Shown piece after piece: positions 18,133-26,708 of a stretch of 64,000 nucleotides of DNA (the stretch's first letter is position 1; each line of letters opens with the position of its first letter). This DNA comes from Legionella israelensis (GTDB lineage: Bacteria; Pseudomonadota; Gammaproteobacteria; Legionellales; Legionellaceae). The notes under the pieces were generated by a model that searched no databases, was not told the DNA's origin, and saw only the letters and a list, made by a program, of their open reading frames with translations. Location: positions 930,001 through 994,000 of the forward strand of contig NZ_CP038273.1 in NCBI RefSeq assembly GCF_004571175.1, written 5' to 3'. The position numbers were made by a program, and so were the translations under genes.

Positions 18133-18198
18133 ACCTCTTAAAAAAATGAGGTCGTCCTCGATGAGTAAAAAATAACAGGGTCGTCCTTGTTAAGAGGT
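18133..18198 (-). promoter_or_regulatory. Guanidine-II (mini-ykkC) riboswitch in the sugE leader
   Basis: On the minus strand two hairpins with ACGA tetraloops occur: AACAAGG-ACGA-CCCTGTT (18174-18191) and GAGG-ACGA-CCTC (18148-18159), separated by a 14-nt linker, the arrangement of the mini-ykkC class. ACCTCTTAA (complement of 18190-18198), overlapping the 5' side of the first hairpin, is perfectly complementary to TTAAGAGGT (complement of 18133-18141), which contains the Shine-Dalgarno sequence. Without guanidine the 9-bp pairing would hide the ribosome-binding site; ligand-stabilised hairpins would free it. A TATAAT -10 box lies at 18215-18220 (complement). Confidence 0.9.
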
Positions 18199-18461
18199 AA
18201 ATAATAGCAAATGGATTATAGTGAGGCAATAATATTGAATTAAGAATTCAAATTATTCTTCCCTAAGTCTAAGTAAGCTAGTGACTCTACCATTAAAAAT
18301 GGCTAATATAAGTTCTCTGCATTTTACCTTGTTTTTAAAATAAGAAGTGGCTGTGTGGGTGTTTAATGAACCGAATTAACAGGTTGTGTAACCCTCCCTT
18401 AAAATAGCACCATTTTCAATTAGAGTTTCTCCGGCATAATAAGCAAAAAAGAGGAGGAACG

Positions 18462-18728
18462 ATGAAACGCAGTCGCTTTACAGAAAATCAAATTTTAAAC
18501 ATATTAAAATCAGTTGAAGTAGGACGATTGGTAAAGGATGTATGCCGGGAACATGGGATATCCGATGCCACCTATTACAACTGGAAAGCAAAATACGGTG
18601 GGATGGAAGCCTCAGATATTAAACGCATGAAGCAACTTGAGGAAGAAAATGCAAAGCTGAAACGGATGTTTGCTGATTTGTCTCTGGAAAACCGTGCACT
18701 GAAGGATGTTATAGAAAAAAAGCTTTGA
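18462..18728 (+). CDS. IS3-family transposase OrfA
   Basis: An 88-residue helix-turn-helix protein (RSRFTENQILNILKSVEVG, DVCREHGISDATYYNW) with a coiled-coil tail (MKQLEEENAKLKRMFADL). The heptamer A-AAA-AAG at 18716-18722 precedes the stop and is the expected -1 frameshift site for making OrfAB. Related to, but clearly different from, the OrfA at 8244. Confidence 0.93.
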   Translation: MKRSRFTENQILNILKSVEVGRLVKDVCREHGISDATYYNWKAKYGGMEASDIKRMKQLEEENAKLKRMFADLSLENRALKDVIEKKL

Positions 18729-19573
18729 AGCCGGCTGAAAAGAGGGAAATGGCTGATTATCTGGTGCAGGAACATGGTCTGAGTCTCAGGCGAAGCTGCT
18801 CGGTATTACGCTTAAGTCGTACAGCTTACTACTATCAGCCGGCGATGGATAAGGATGAAGCGGTGATAAAAGAATTGGTGACCATAACCGAACACTATCC
18901 GCGTTATGGTTTCAGGAAGTTGTTTATCAAATTGCGGCAGGCAGGTTTCTCCTGGAATCATAAAAGAGTATACCGTGTTTATTGTGAGTTGAAGTTAAAT
19001 ATAAGGCGAAAAGGAAAACGCAGATTAGCTTCCCGTCACCCGGAACCTCTTGCTGTGCCTGATTCCCTTAACCATACATGGTCAGCTGATTTTATGAGTG
19101 ATGCCCTCAATTGCGGCAGAAGATTCAGGACTTTTAATGTGGTAGATGATTTTAATCGGGAAGCTTTGGCAATTGAAATTGATTTGAGCTTGCCTGCTCT
19201 AAGGGTTATTCGGGTACTTGACCATATTGCCGCCAATCGAGGATATCCTGCAAGGTTGCGACTTGATAATGGACCTGAGTTTATTTCCCTTGCGTTAGCG
19301 GATTGGGCAGAAAAGCATGGTGTTATTCTTGAGTTTATTCAGCCGGGAAAGCCAACTCAAAATTCATTTGTGGAGCGGTTCAATAGAACTTATCGGAATG
19401 AAATATTGGATTTTTATCTATTTAGAAGTCTCAATGAGGTACGTGATATTACCAGAAATTGGATGAAAGAATATAACGAAGAAAGACCACATGAATCACT
19501 CGGTGATATGTCACCTTTGGATTACAGATTGATTAAAAACAGGTCGGAAAACTCTAATTATAACTGGCACTAA
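18725..19573 (+). CDS. IS3-family transposase OrfB (DDE integrase domain)
   Basis: A 282-residue catalytic part with DDE residues in WSADFMSDAL, LRLDNGPEF and FVERFNRTYRNEILD. It is in the -1 frame and overlaps orfA by 4 nt (TTG start). The frame is intact although the element's right end carries a nested IS481 copy. Confidence 0.95.
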   Translation: MKPAEKREMADYLVQEHGLSLRRSCSVLRLSRTAYYYQPAMDKDEAVIKELVTITEHYPRYGFRKLFIKLRQAGFSWNHKRVYRVYCELKLNIRRKGKRRLASRHPEPLAVPDSLNHTWSADFMSDALNCGRRFRTFNVVDDFNREALAIEIDLSLPALRVIRVLDHIAANRGYPARLRLDNGPEFISLALADWAEKHGVILEFIQPGKPTQNSFVERFNRTYRNEILDFYLFRSLNEVRDITRNWMKEYNEERPHESLGDMSPLDYRLIKNRSENSNYNWH

Positions 19574-19578
19574 AAAAG

Positions 19579-20776
19579 TGAATTAGTTTCGACTTAATCT
19601 GACATAACCACTTGAAAAGGTGAGAGTTTCCGGTTTTGATAGAAGTGCAAACTTTAACAAAACCAAAAGGAAAACTCTCATGATAGATAATAACGTTAAA
19701 ATTATTAAACACAAAGTTGGCTTACTAAATTTAGCTGAAGAATTAGGCAATGTATCGAAAGCCTGTAAGGTAATGGGTTTATCACGAGACACCTTCTATC
19801 GTTATAAATCAGCGGTAGAATCTGGTGGGGTAGATGCCTTATTTGATAAGTCACGAAGGCAACCTAATCACAAGAACCGTGTTGACGATTCTATAGAGCA
19901 AGCGGTAAAAGAGTACGCCATAGAATATCCAGCTCATGGTCAACTACGCACCAGTAATGAGTTGCGTAAGAAAGGGATTTTTGTATCCCCTAGTGGCGTT
20001 CGCAGCGTCTGGCTTAGGCATAATTTAGCTAACTTTAAAGACCGTTTGAAGGCACTTGAAGCCAAAGTAGCATCAGAGGGCATTATTCTCACAGAAGCAC
20101 AAATTGCAGCTTTGGAGAAGAAGAAGTTTGATGATGAGGCTTGCGGCGAAATTGAAACAGCACATCCTGGCTATCTTGGTTCCCAAGATACATTCTATGT
20201 GGGAACTATCAAAGGAGTTGGCCGCATTTATCAGCAGACTTTTGTTGATACTTATAGCAAAGTGGCATTTGCCAAGCTCTATACAACAAAAACGCCTATT
20301 ACATCAGCAGATCTCCTTAACGACAAGGTCTTGCCGTTCTTTGAGCAGCAGCAGTTACCTATGCTGCGTGTTTTAACTGACCGGGGTACAGAGTATTGTG
20401 GGAAAGTAGAACAGCATGACTATCAGCTTTATTTAGCTATTAACAACATTGATCACACGAAAACTAAAGCACAATCACCGCAAACAAACGGTATTTGTGA
20501 GCGTTTCCACAAAACGATTTTGCAGGAGTTTTATCAAATCACATTCCGTAAGAAAGTTTACGATGACATGGATGAACTGCAAAAAGATCTGGACGTATGG
20601 CTTCATTATTATAATAATGAGCGCACCCATCAAGGCAAAATGTGCTGTGGACGTACTCCAATGCAAACATTGATTGATGGCAAACAAATCTGGAAGGAAA
20701 AATTGATAGGCTGAATTTGACCTGACAGACACTTCTGAAAAACCGGTAACTGTCAGATCAAGTTTGAACTACTACA
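19579..20776 (+). mobile_element. IS481-family element, copy 1 (1198 bp)
   Basis: The ends TGAATTAGTTTCGACTTAAT and, on the other strand, TGTAGTAGTTCAAACTTGAT share the internal CTGACA and TG...CA termini. The boundaries were set by comparison with the second copy at 30132-31329, where homology stops at the same bases. Flanks are AAAAAAG at 19572-19578 and AAAAAAG at 20777-20783, a 7-bp target duplication inside the right repeat of the host IS3 element. Confidence 0.93.
19680..20714 (+). CDS. IS481-family transposase
   Basis: A 344-residue DDE transposase with an N-terminal helix-turn-helix (NVSKACKVMGLSRDTFYRYK) and an integrase core (RVLTDRGTEYCG with the second Asp, SPQTNGICERFHKTILQEF with the Glu). 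ATG 19680 follows AAAAGGAAAA; the longer GTG start at 19620 overlaps the terminal repeat. The protein is identical to that of the second copy, so one transposed recently. Confidence 0.93.
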   Translation: MIDNNVKIIKHKVGLLNLAEELGNVSKACKVMGLSRDTFYRYKSAVESGGVDALFDKSRRQPNHKNRVDDSIEQAVKEYAIEYPAHGQLRTSNELRKKGIFVSPSGVRSVWLRHNLANFKDRLKALEAKVASEGIILTEAQIAALEKKKFDDEACGEIETAHPGYLGSQDTFYVGTIKGVGRIYQQTFVDTYSKVAFAKLYTTKTPITSADLLNDKVLPFFEQQQLPMLRVLTDRGTEYCGKVEQHDYQLYLAINNIDHTKTKAQSPQTNGICERFHKTILQEFYQITFRKKVYDDMDELQKDLDVWLHYYNNERTHQGKMCCGRTPMQTLIDGKQIWKEKLIG

Positions 20777-21147
20777 AAAAAAGGGAGGTTTACAATTTAT
20801 TTTAATAATTGTCAGTACAATTAATTAAGGACAGGGTAGGCAATGTAATTGACTATCTTCCACTTGTTATTATCGTCTTTCTGAAAGATATCTAGTCCCT
20901 CTTCTTGTATCGAATATTGATGTACCCCTTTTTTATATACACTCAAATACCAGGTGATTCTAACTGCAGCCAGATTATTGGATTGATATACTTCATGTAT
21001 TTTAAACTGATTCTGATATGTCATATCCGTTTCTTGAAAGATTTTCTGAAAACCCTTACAAATCGTTGAATAATTTTTTCTCGGTACACCTTGATAATCT
21101 GCTTTGATTTTCTTGGAAAATAGTTCACATACCTCTGGATATTTTTT

Positions 21148-22541
21148 GGTCAAGTCCAAAAAGTGCTGTAAATTCCCATTAATTCAGCCTATCAAGTTAG
21201 TACGTTATTTAGTCAAAGCATTCATCCCTACAACATTAGACTTTCCGGCTTCATTCTCAGCCAGCCAGTCATTAAATTCGTCCATATTAAGATAACGCCT
21301 TGATTGCCACTGCTCGTTTTGTTCAGCTAATAAAGCGCCAATCAGCCGCCATGCAGAATCATCATTAGGAAATATCCTTATCACTCGTTCTCGGCGCCTG
21401 ATTTCCTCGTTAATTCGCTCTTGCATGTTGGTGGTGCGAAGTCGCTTCCTGTATTTCTCCGGCAACGCCATAACTACCATGGCATCGTCAAAAGCCTCCT
21501 CAAGGCAGGTAACTGATTTTGGTGCTTTTTTCTCAAAGGCATCAATAAAATCATCGCGTCTACGCCTGGCTTCTTCCATATCAGGTGCCTGAAAAACAAG
21601 CTTTGCCTTTTCAGCAACATCTTTGCGGTGTCTGACAGAGCAGTGCCCGAGGATGTTGCGCATCAAGTGAACTTGGCATCGTTGCCAGGTTGCACCTTGA
21701 AAGTGCTTTCTAGCCGCTTCCACAAGCCCTGCATGCTGGTCTGACACAACATACATCACGCCTTTTAGCCCACGAGATTTTAGCCATTTAAACGCTTCAT
21801 CCCATGTAGCATAGCTCTCAGTGTCACCAATGCGAAGGCCCAGTATTTCACGGTAGCCATCACTTCTGATACCCGAGATGGTCAAGGCTGCTCGAGACAC
21901 GACTCTGTCACCATCACGACACTTGATAAACATCGCATCAACCATGATAAATGGGTAGTTGTCACCATCAAACCGACGCTCGTTGAAGGCTCTGACTCTT
22001 GCATCAAGACCAGAACACAGTTGACTGACGGTTGACTTTGAAAAACTAGCACCGCAAAGTTCTTCAGTAATGTTATTAACTTTTCTGGTTGATACGCCAT
22101 TAACAACCATTTCCATCAGAGCCAATACAAAAGCCTGCTCACTGCGTTGATAGCGCTTAAAAATATCGGTAGAAAAAGAGCCATCACGTGTCTGCGGCAC
22201 TTGAAGAGTGACTGGTCCCACACGAGTGTATAGTTGTCTTGGACGGTAACCGTTACGATAGCCTATACGTTCACCTGAACGTTCATGCTTGTCTGCTCCC
22301 AGACTTTCTGACACCTGTGCCTCCAATACCTGATTCAATACACCTTCAACAAGCTTTGCGAGCCCATCCTGGCTTGATAAAAGTTCTGGAAGCAATTCCT
22401 TTCCAACTGTAATATTGTAATCCGTCATCGCTAATCTCCTTCGATAGTTATTGTTTTTCACAACTCAATAGTACCGAATTTTAGCGATGACTCCACTCCT
22501 AAAAAGTCAACCTGAATTTACAGCAGTTTACGGACATAACC
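21148..22541 (-). mobile_element. IS256-family element, copy 1 (1394 bp)
   Basis: The ends GGTCAAGTCCAAAAAGTGCT and, on the other strand, GGTTATGTCCGTAAACTGCT are inverted repeats of about 28 bp with shared TGCTGTAAATTC. Perfect 8-bp target duplication TATTTTTT at 21140-21147 and 22542-22549, the usual length for the family. Identical boundaries are seen in copy 2. It splits a small secreted-protein gene. Confidence 0.96.
21205..22428 (-). CDS. IS256-family (Mutator-type) transposase
   Basis: A 407-residue transposase with the Mutator signature: DKHERSGERIGYRNGYRPRQ, the PFIMVDAMFIKCRDG segment with the first Asp, GVMYVVSDQHAGLVEAARKH with the second Asp, and the WQRCQVHLMRNIL motif. ATG 22428 is preceded by AGGAGATT; the longer frame to 22461 lies in the terminal region. 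Identical in sequence to the product at 61270-62493. Confidence 0.96.
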   Translation of the reverse strand: MTDYNITVGKELLPELLSSQDGLAKLVEGVLNQVLEAQVSESLGADKHERSGERIGYRNGYRPRQLYTRVGPVTLQVPQTRDGSFSTDIFKRYQRSEQAFVLALMEMVVNGVSTRKVNNITEELCGASFSKSTVSQLCSGLDARVRAFNERRFDGDNYPFIMVDAMFIKCRDGDRVVSRAALTISGIRSDGYREILGLRIGDTESYATWDEAFKWLKSRGLKGVMYVVSDQHAGLVEAARKHFQGATWQRCQVHLMRNILGHCSVRHRKDVAEKAKLVFQAPDMEEARRRRDDFIDAFEKKAPKSVTCLEEAFDDAMVVMALPEKYRKRLRTTNMQERINEEIRRRERVIRIFPNDDSAWRLIGALLAEQNEQWQSRRYLNMDEFNDWLAENEAGKSNVVGMNALTK

Positions 22542-22795
22542 TATTTTTTCTGATTGAATGCTTTTGTCCATGCATCGAATATGTCCTCGAAATCATTGCC
22601 AGCATTTTTTTTGTTTGCAAACACATTTGCAGTAATGGTTAGACTAATAAATATAGTCATTAGTCGTTTACACGAGGTACTAAACAAGATTCGCTCCAAA
22701 GTTGAATACACTTTGATATGATATCCTATGCTGGAAAATCAATTAATTGCTTTTCGAACTCGATCCTAAAATCGGTTTAGAGCGAGCTTCAATTT

Positions 22796-24373
22796 CTAAC
22801 TGCTTTTTTTAGTAAGTGTGCTTTCTTCTATAAGATCATTAAAATTTTCTGTAAAATAAACGCTATTACATCGTTTATATACGTCGTTTAATTCTAACTC
22901 AAAGACACCACCACTCTTTTTGTATTTTTTTACAGAATCTTCCTCAATGCCTGTTTGTGTCTGTGATATCAGAGGCTCGCTCTCCCATATTGCTCTTGAA
23001 TGATGGGTATCTTTGGAAGTAGAAAGGGTTTGACCATCTTCCCGTAAAGTATAATTTCGAACATATTCTGACCATGGATTTCGCACTAAAAAAAGCTTTC
23101 TACCGTCTCTTTCATAACAGTCTAATACCTGATATGCATGTCTGCCTGCCATACCACGAAATTTGGGCTCACCAGCGTATATTCGCTCTTGTGTGTCTTC
23201 GCCTCTGCCTACCATTTTATGAGTACTTAAACTTACCAGTTCACCTTCCTGAATTTTATGCTCAACTAAATTAAATAAATCAATTTCTTTACTTGTATAC
23301 CTTGATGATCCGCGTTTATAAGGTATTTCTTCATCTATAAAATCAAAAATTTTATCAAGTGTGCTTGGAGAAACACCCTCAAAAGCATTAGCAAAAAAAG
23401 TTTTTAATTCTTCATGCACGGATTCTCGTGGCGAGGGCCGATGTTTTAAATCATTAAAAAGTTGAAGAGACTGTATGAAAAAAGAAGGATTTTCCTGCAA
23501 TTTTTCTAAAAATTCCTGGCATTCATCTGTATCAATGCTTTCAAACATTCCTTCAAGCACGAAGGACAGCTCTTCTGATAACGTTCCACTTCCCATATAC
23601 ATCAATGCCTCTGCTGGAAATTCCGTTAGCAAATACTCATAGTCAAGAAAAACTACATTTAGCCTTGTAGCTGAGCAGCCTAATAAATCAGTGTACACAT
23701 CATCTGGAAATCCACCATTTAAAGCGCCTTTATAGGTTGAATATTCTTCAATTTTTTTTATTGCACCTTCCAGCATTTCAAGCGCTTTTTCGTAAGTAAC
23801 ATTCTCATTCTGTTGTTTCTTGATGGTCATGAATTTAACACATGCCAATTCCTCATCGCCATTATAACGCTCATGTAAGCTTAAAAGTGTATTTTCATCT
23901 TCAGAAAGAGTTGGTCGATATCTTATTTTACGGTGCAGCGCATATGCTTTTTCCAAAATATAAATAATGCTGTTAGTGTGGCGGCTGCCATAATCCGATT
24001 TACTAAAAAAGCCGAATAAGCTATTTTGGGTATTTTGATCAAACCTGACTTTACTTGGAGTTATTCTATATGTGAAAACTTGTTCCGGATTATCGGCATG
24101 ATGAAATCGGACATCAACACGACCATCATTCCTGATGGTGATTATGTCATCAATTAATTGAGGATCACGCTGTAAGATCGTCCCTAATGCAGCAAGAAAA
24201 TAACAGTCGCCTATCGATCCTTGTTTAATGCTTGAAAAATTTATTTGAGAAATATCTTGCCTTAGGATTTGAGAAGGTAATCGTTTAAAACTAATGTCAT
24301 CTTCATTAAATAGCTCATTATATTCTTCGTCATTTATTTCAAATAAAATTTCATTTGGCTCTTCAGGGGGCAT
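22796..24373 (-). CDS. Calpain-like cysteine protease, putative effector
   Basis: A 525-residue soluble protein carrying all landmarks of the peptidase C2 (calpain) core: the oxyanion/nucleophile segment IKQGSIGDCYFLAALGTI with C57 (calpains: QGxLGDCWFLAA), the histidine loop GMAGRHAYQVLD with H412, and the RNPWSEY loop with N432 (calpains: NPWG). About 350 residues separate Cys and His, longer than in classical calpains, with an acidic helical insertion. No calcium-binding EF-hands or C2 domain are visible. Such proteases are mainly eukaryotic; here it is probably a host-directed effector. Flanked by IS debris on one side and a monooxygenase on the other. Confidence 0.8.
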   Translation of the reverse strand: MPPEEPNEILFEINDEEYNELFNEDDISFKRLPSQILRQDISQINFSSIKQGSIGDCYFLAALGTILQRDPQLIDDIITIRNDGRVDVRFHHADNPEQVFTYRITPSKVRFDQNTQNSLFGFFSKSDYGSRHTNSIIYILEKAYALHRKIRYRPTLSEDENTLLSLHERYNGDEELACVKFMTIKKQQNENVTYEKALEMLEGAIKKIEEYSTYKGALNGGFPDDVYTDLLGCSATRLNVVFLDYEYLLTEFPAEALMYMGSGTLSEELSFVLEGMFESIDTDECQEFLEKLQENPSFFIQSLQLFNDLKHRPSPRESVHEELKTFFANAFEGVSPSTLDKIFDFIDEEIPYKRGSSRYTSKEIDLFNLVEHKIQEGELVSLSTHKMVGRGEDTQERIYAGEPKFRGMAGRHAYQVLDCYERDGRKLFLVRNPWSEYVRNYTLREDGQTLSTSKDTHHSRAIWESEPLISQTQTGIEEDSVKKYKKSGGVFELELNDVYKRCNSVYFTENFNDLIEESTLTKKSS

Positions 24374-24527
24374 AATCTATTCGCAGAGGATAATAAAGAA
24401 CTATATTGATTATAGTTTGACCAATATGGTTTCGCAATTTGAGAAATGGTTTATATTAGAACAAGGTAGAAGATAACAATCCGATTTAAATATTTTAATT
24501 GATTATGTTTGTTATTAAGGAATAACC

Positions 24528-26111
24528 ATGAAAAAGAAATACGACGTTATTATTTCGGGAGCAGGTCCTGTTGGATTAATGTGTGCTTATTTATTAAAAC
24601 GCCAGAACATTGATTGTTTAATCATTGATAAACTGGCTAAGCCTCAAACCTATTGTAAAGCACTTGGGATACAGCCTAGAACCCTCGAGCTCTATGAAAG
24701 TTTAAACATAGCCAATAATTACATTAAGCAAGGACTTTGGTTTGACGAACAACGAATTTATAAAAACGGCGTGCTGCAACAAAAAATTAAAACGGAATTA
24801 AGATCCCTTCCTTTTGGATTTATGTCTATCCCACAATATTTAACTGAAAAGCATTTAAATTCAGAATTTAATCACTTAGGAGGGAAGGTTTATAGAGCAT
24901 TTCAATTAGAATCTTTTTCAACGCTTTCAAATGGCATTCGTGTTGATATTACAGATTTAAAACAGAATAAGACGCTTCAGGTAGATGCAAAATATCTAAT
25001 CGCTTGTGAAGGTGCTCATAGTGTCATTCGAAAGCAATTAGGAATCGAGTTCAGCGGTGATCAGCTTAAAGAAACATTTATGCTTGCAGATGTAAAAGTC
25101 AATTGGGACTTGCCTCATAACTGCAGTTATAAATTTTTTTATGAATTCGATGGGGAGAGACGGTATTTAATTTTTATACCCTACAGGGGCAAGAATCGAT
25201 TCAGAGTATCTACAGTAATTCCGGAAGATTCTGTTGAAATGAAAAACCCGCCAGGTCTCGAAGAATTCTATGCTGTAACACAAAAAGGCTTACCAGAAGG
25301 CGTGACTTTTTCTGATATGCGCTGGTCATCAATTTATAAAATAAGTCACAGGATTGCAGAACGATATTCCATTAAACGTGTTTTTTTAGCAGGCGATGCC
25401 GCACATATCCATCCACCCGTTGGAGGGCAAGGAATGAATACAGGAATGCAGGATGCATACAACCTGGCTTGGAAAATCGCTTTAGTTATTCAAAATAAAG
25501 CCCCTGATAAACTGTTAGAGACATATCATGAAGAGCGTTATCCCGTCGGTCTGAACGTTGTAAATCATACAAAGTCTCGTATTGATAAAAACGTAAAAGA
25601 AACACCTGAAGAAGCATTGTTATATGACTCACAAACATTAATAAATTATCGTAATAGTACATTATCGTTTAATAGCCTCTCGAAAAATAAAAGAAAGATA
25701 CAAGCAGGAGACAGGACTCCAGATGTACTTAATCTCAGTAGAAAAGGGTTAAATTTCCCAATCAGATTGTTTGATATTCTTAGAGGTTATAAATTCAAGT
25801 TGATTGTTTATTTGGATTTTGATGATAAAAATATTTTAGAAGAACTCAATAAACAATTGATTACAATTCAAGATATTACGATGGATGCATATGTCATTTC
25901 GCATAATGAAATAAGTATTGATGCATATGAGCACATTGAGTTTATTTTCGATAAAAATAAACATTTTAAAAATAAATTCGATGCAGAACACAGCATGCAA
26001 CTATTCATCCGACCAGACAACTACATAGGATTAATTACCGAGCATATTGACTTTAACGCCATTAAAAATTACCTGAAATTTTCTATACAACACCAGGAAA
26101 ATGAAGGATAA
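24528..26111 (+). CDS. FAD-dependent aromatic-ring hydroxylase-type monooxygenase
   Basis: A 527-residue flavoprotein of the PheA/TfdB class. The FAD ADP-binding motif is IISGAGPVGLMCAYLLKR (residues 6-23) and the second FAD motif is FLAGDAAHIHPPVGGQGMN, followed by NLAWKIALVI. The C-terminal thioredoxin-like domain typical of the class is present. It uses NAD(P)H and O2 to hydroxylate a small aromatic or polyketide-like substrate, unknown here. AAGGAA lies at the right distance before ATG. The last few residues may derive from the foreign DNA that starts at the next feature, because that junction is only a few bases away. Confidence 0.9.
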   Translation: MKKKYDVIISGAGPVGLMCAYLLKRQNIDCLIIDKLAKPQTYCKALGIQPRTLELYESLNIANNYIKQGLWFDEQRIYKNGVLQQKIKTELRSLPFGFMSIPQYLTEKHLNSEFNHLGGKVYRAFQLESFSTLSNGIRVDITDLKQNKTLQVDAKYLIACEGAHSVIRKQLGIEFSGDQLKETFMLADVKVNWDLPHNCSYKFFYEFDGERRYLIFIPYRGKNRFRVSTVIPEDSVEMKNPPGLEEFYAVTQKGLPEGVTFSDMRWSSIYKISHRIAERYSIKRVFLAGDAAHIHPPVGGQGMNTGMQDAYNLAWKIALVIQNKAPDKLLETYHEERYPVGLNVVNHTKSRIDKNVKETPEEALLYDSQTLINYRNSTLSFNSLSKNKRKIQAGDRTPDVLNLSRKGLNFPIRLFDILRGYKFKLIVYLDFDDKNILEELNKQLITIQDITMDAYVISHNEISIDAYEHIEFIFDKNKHFKNKFDAEHSMQLFIRPDNYIGLITEHIDFNAIKNYLKFSIQHQENEG

Positions 26112-26113
26112 GC

Positions 26114-26689
26114 AAGCCGCCAGCGATGGCCTATTTCAGGCAGGCCAATCTTTGGCAGGTCGATCTGAGCAATTGGACGGGAATCGTAAAGTCTGTAGTC
26201 GCATTGTCGGGGTATTTCGTGCTGGGCTTTCTTTGGAAAAACGTACGGTTGCCCCCAAAATATATGATTCTGGCATTTGTGCTGTTTCTCATAGGTTTTA
26301 GTGTGACCGCCTGGGGTACGTACACACTGACACTTCGGCATCAAGGCGAATTTCAAAGTGTTTTCTACGAATATTCCATTTTCAACGTCCTGCTGATGTC
26401 GGCAGGGGTGTTTTTGCTGGTCAAAAGCCTTGCAACTGGCACTTATACGGGAGAAACCAGAAAGGAGCGTATTTTGCAGGAAACGAGTGCCGACGTGTTG
26501 GGCATTTATTTGGTCCATGCTATGGTGCTGGAAATCCTAAGAGATGGCATGCTCGGCTGGCAGTTTGAGCCGATGCAGACGCATGCAGCACTGGGTATTC
26601 TTCTTTTTGCCGCGCTGATTTTTTTCTTCTCTTTTGTTGTGGTTTGGGTACTGAGAAGAATTCCGCTTATCAGGCAGATCGTTTTTTGA
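26114..26689 (+). pseudogene. C-terminal part of an acyltransferase-3 family membrane protein
   Basis: The frame (best ATG 26126, 187 codons) encodes only the last four or five membrane helices of an OatA/WecH-like O-acyltransferase: VVALSGYFVLGFLWKN, ILAFVLFLIGFSVTAWG, SIFNVLLMSAGVFLLV, ADVLGIYLVHAMVLEIL and a final FAALIFFFSFVVVWVL helix. The catalytic N-terminal half is absent, and the fragment abuts the stop of the monooxygenase. The base composition is GC-richer than the neighbours, suggesting another donor. Confidence 0.7.
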
Positions 26690-26708
26690 GCATGCAGAGG
26701 AGACTATT

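Larger units (their letters stand above)
18387..20794 (+). mobile_element. IS3-family element interrupted by an IS481-family element
   Basis: The left end TGTAACCCTCCCTTAAAATA (18387) and the reverse complement of the right end, TGTAAACCTCCCTTTTTTAG (ending 20794), are inverted repeats matching 13 of the first 14 bases. The right end is contiguous only after removing 19579-20776 (IS481) plus one 7-bp AAAAAAG duplication. Its own length would be about 1.2 kb. No target duplication is evident around the outer ends. The nested insertion separates one end from the transposase genes but leaves the end sequence intact. Confidence 0.88.
20821..22660 (-). pseudogene. Secreted SnoaL/NTF2-like gene split by an IS256-family element
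   Basis: Removing 21148-22541 and one 8-bp TATTTTTT duplication restores a frame from ATG 22658-22660 to TAA 20821. The N-terminus MTIFISLTITANVFANKK is a signal peptide; then DIFDAWTKAFNQKKYPEVCE and the C-terminal GLDIFQKDDNNKWKIVNYIA fit a SnoaL-like/DUF4440 NTF2-fold domain, about 149 residues in total. The split is near codon 40, so no functional protein is expected. The C-terminal piece could in principle start at a GAC-rich IS-derived ATG, but it would lack the signal peptide. Confidence 0.85.

Noticed and set aside
20475-20732. 85-residue frame antisense to the IS481 transposase (also at 30176-30433)
   Set aside because: A shadow of the transposase frame; appears in both copies only because they are identical.
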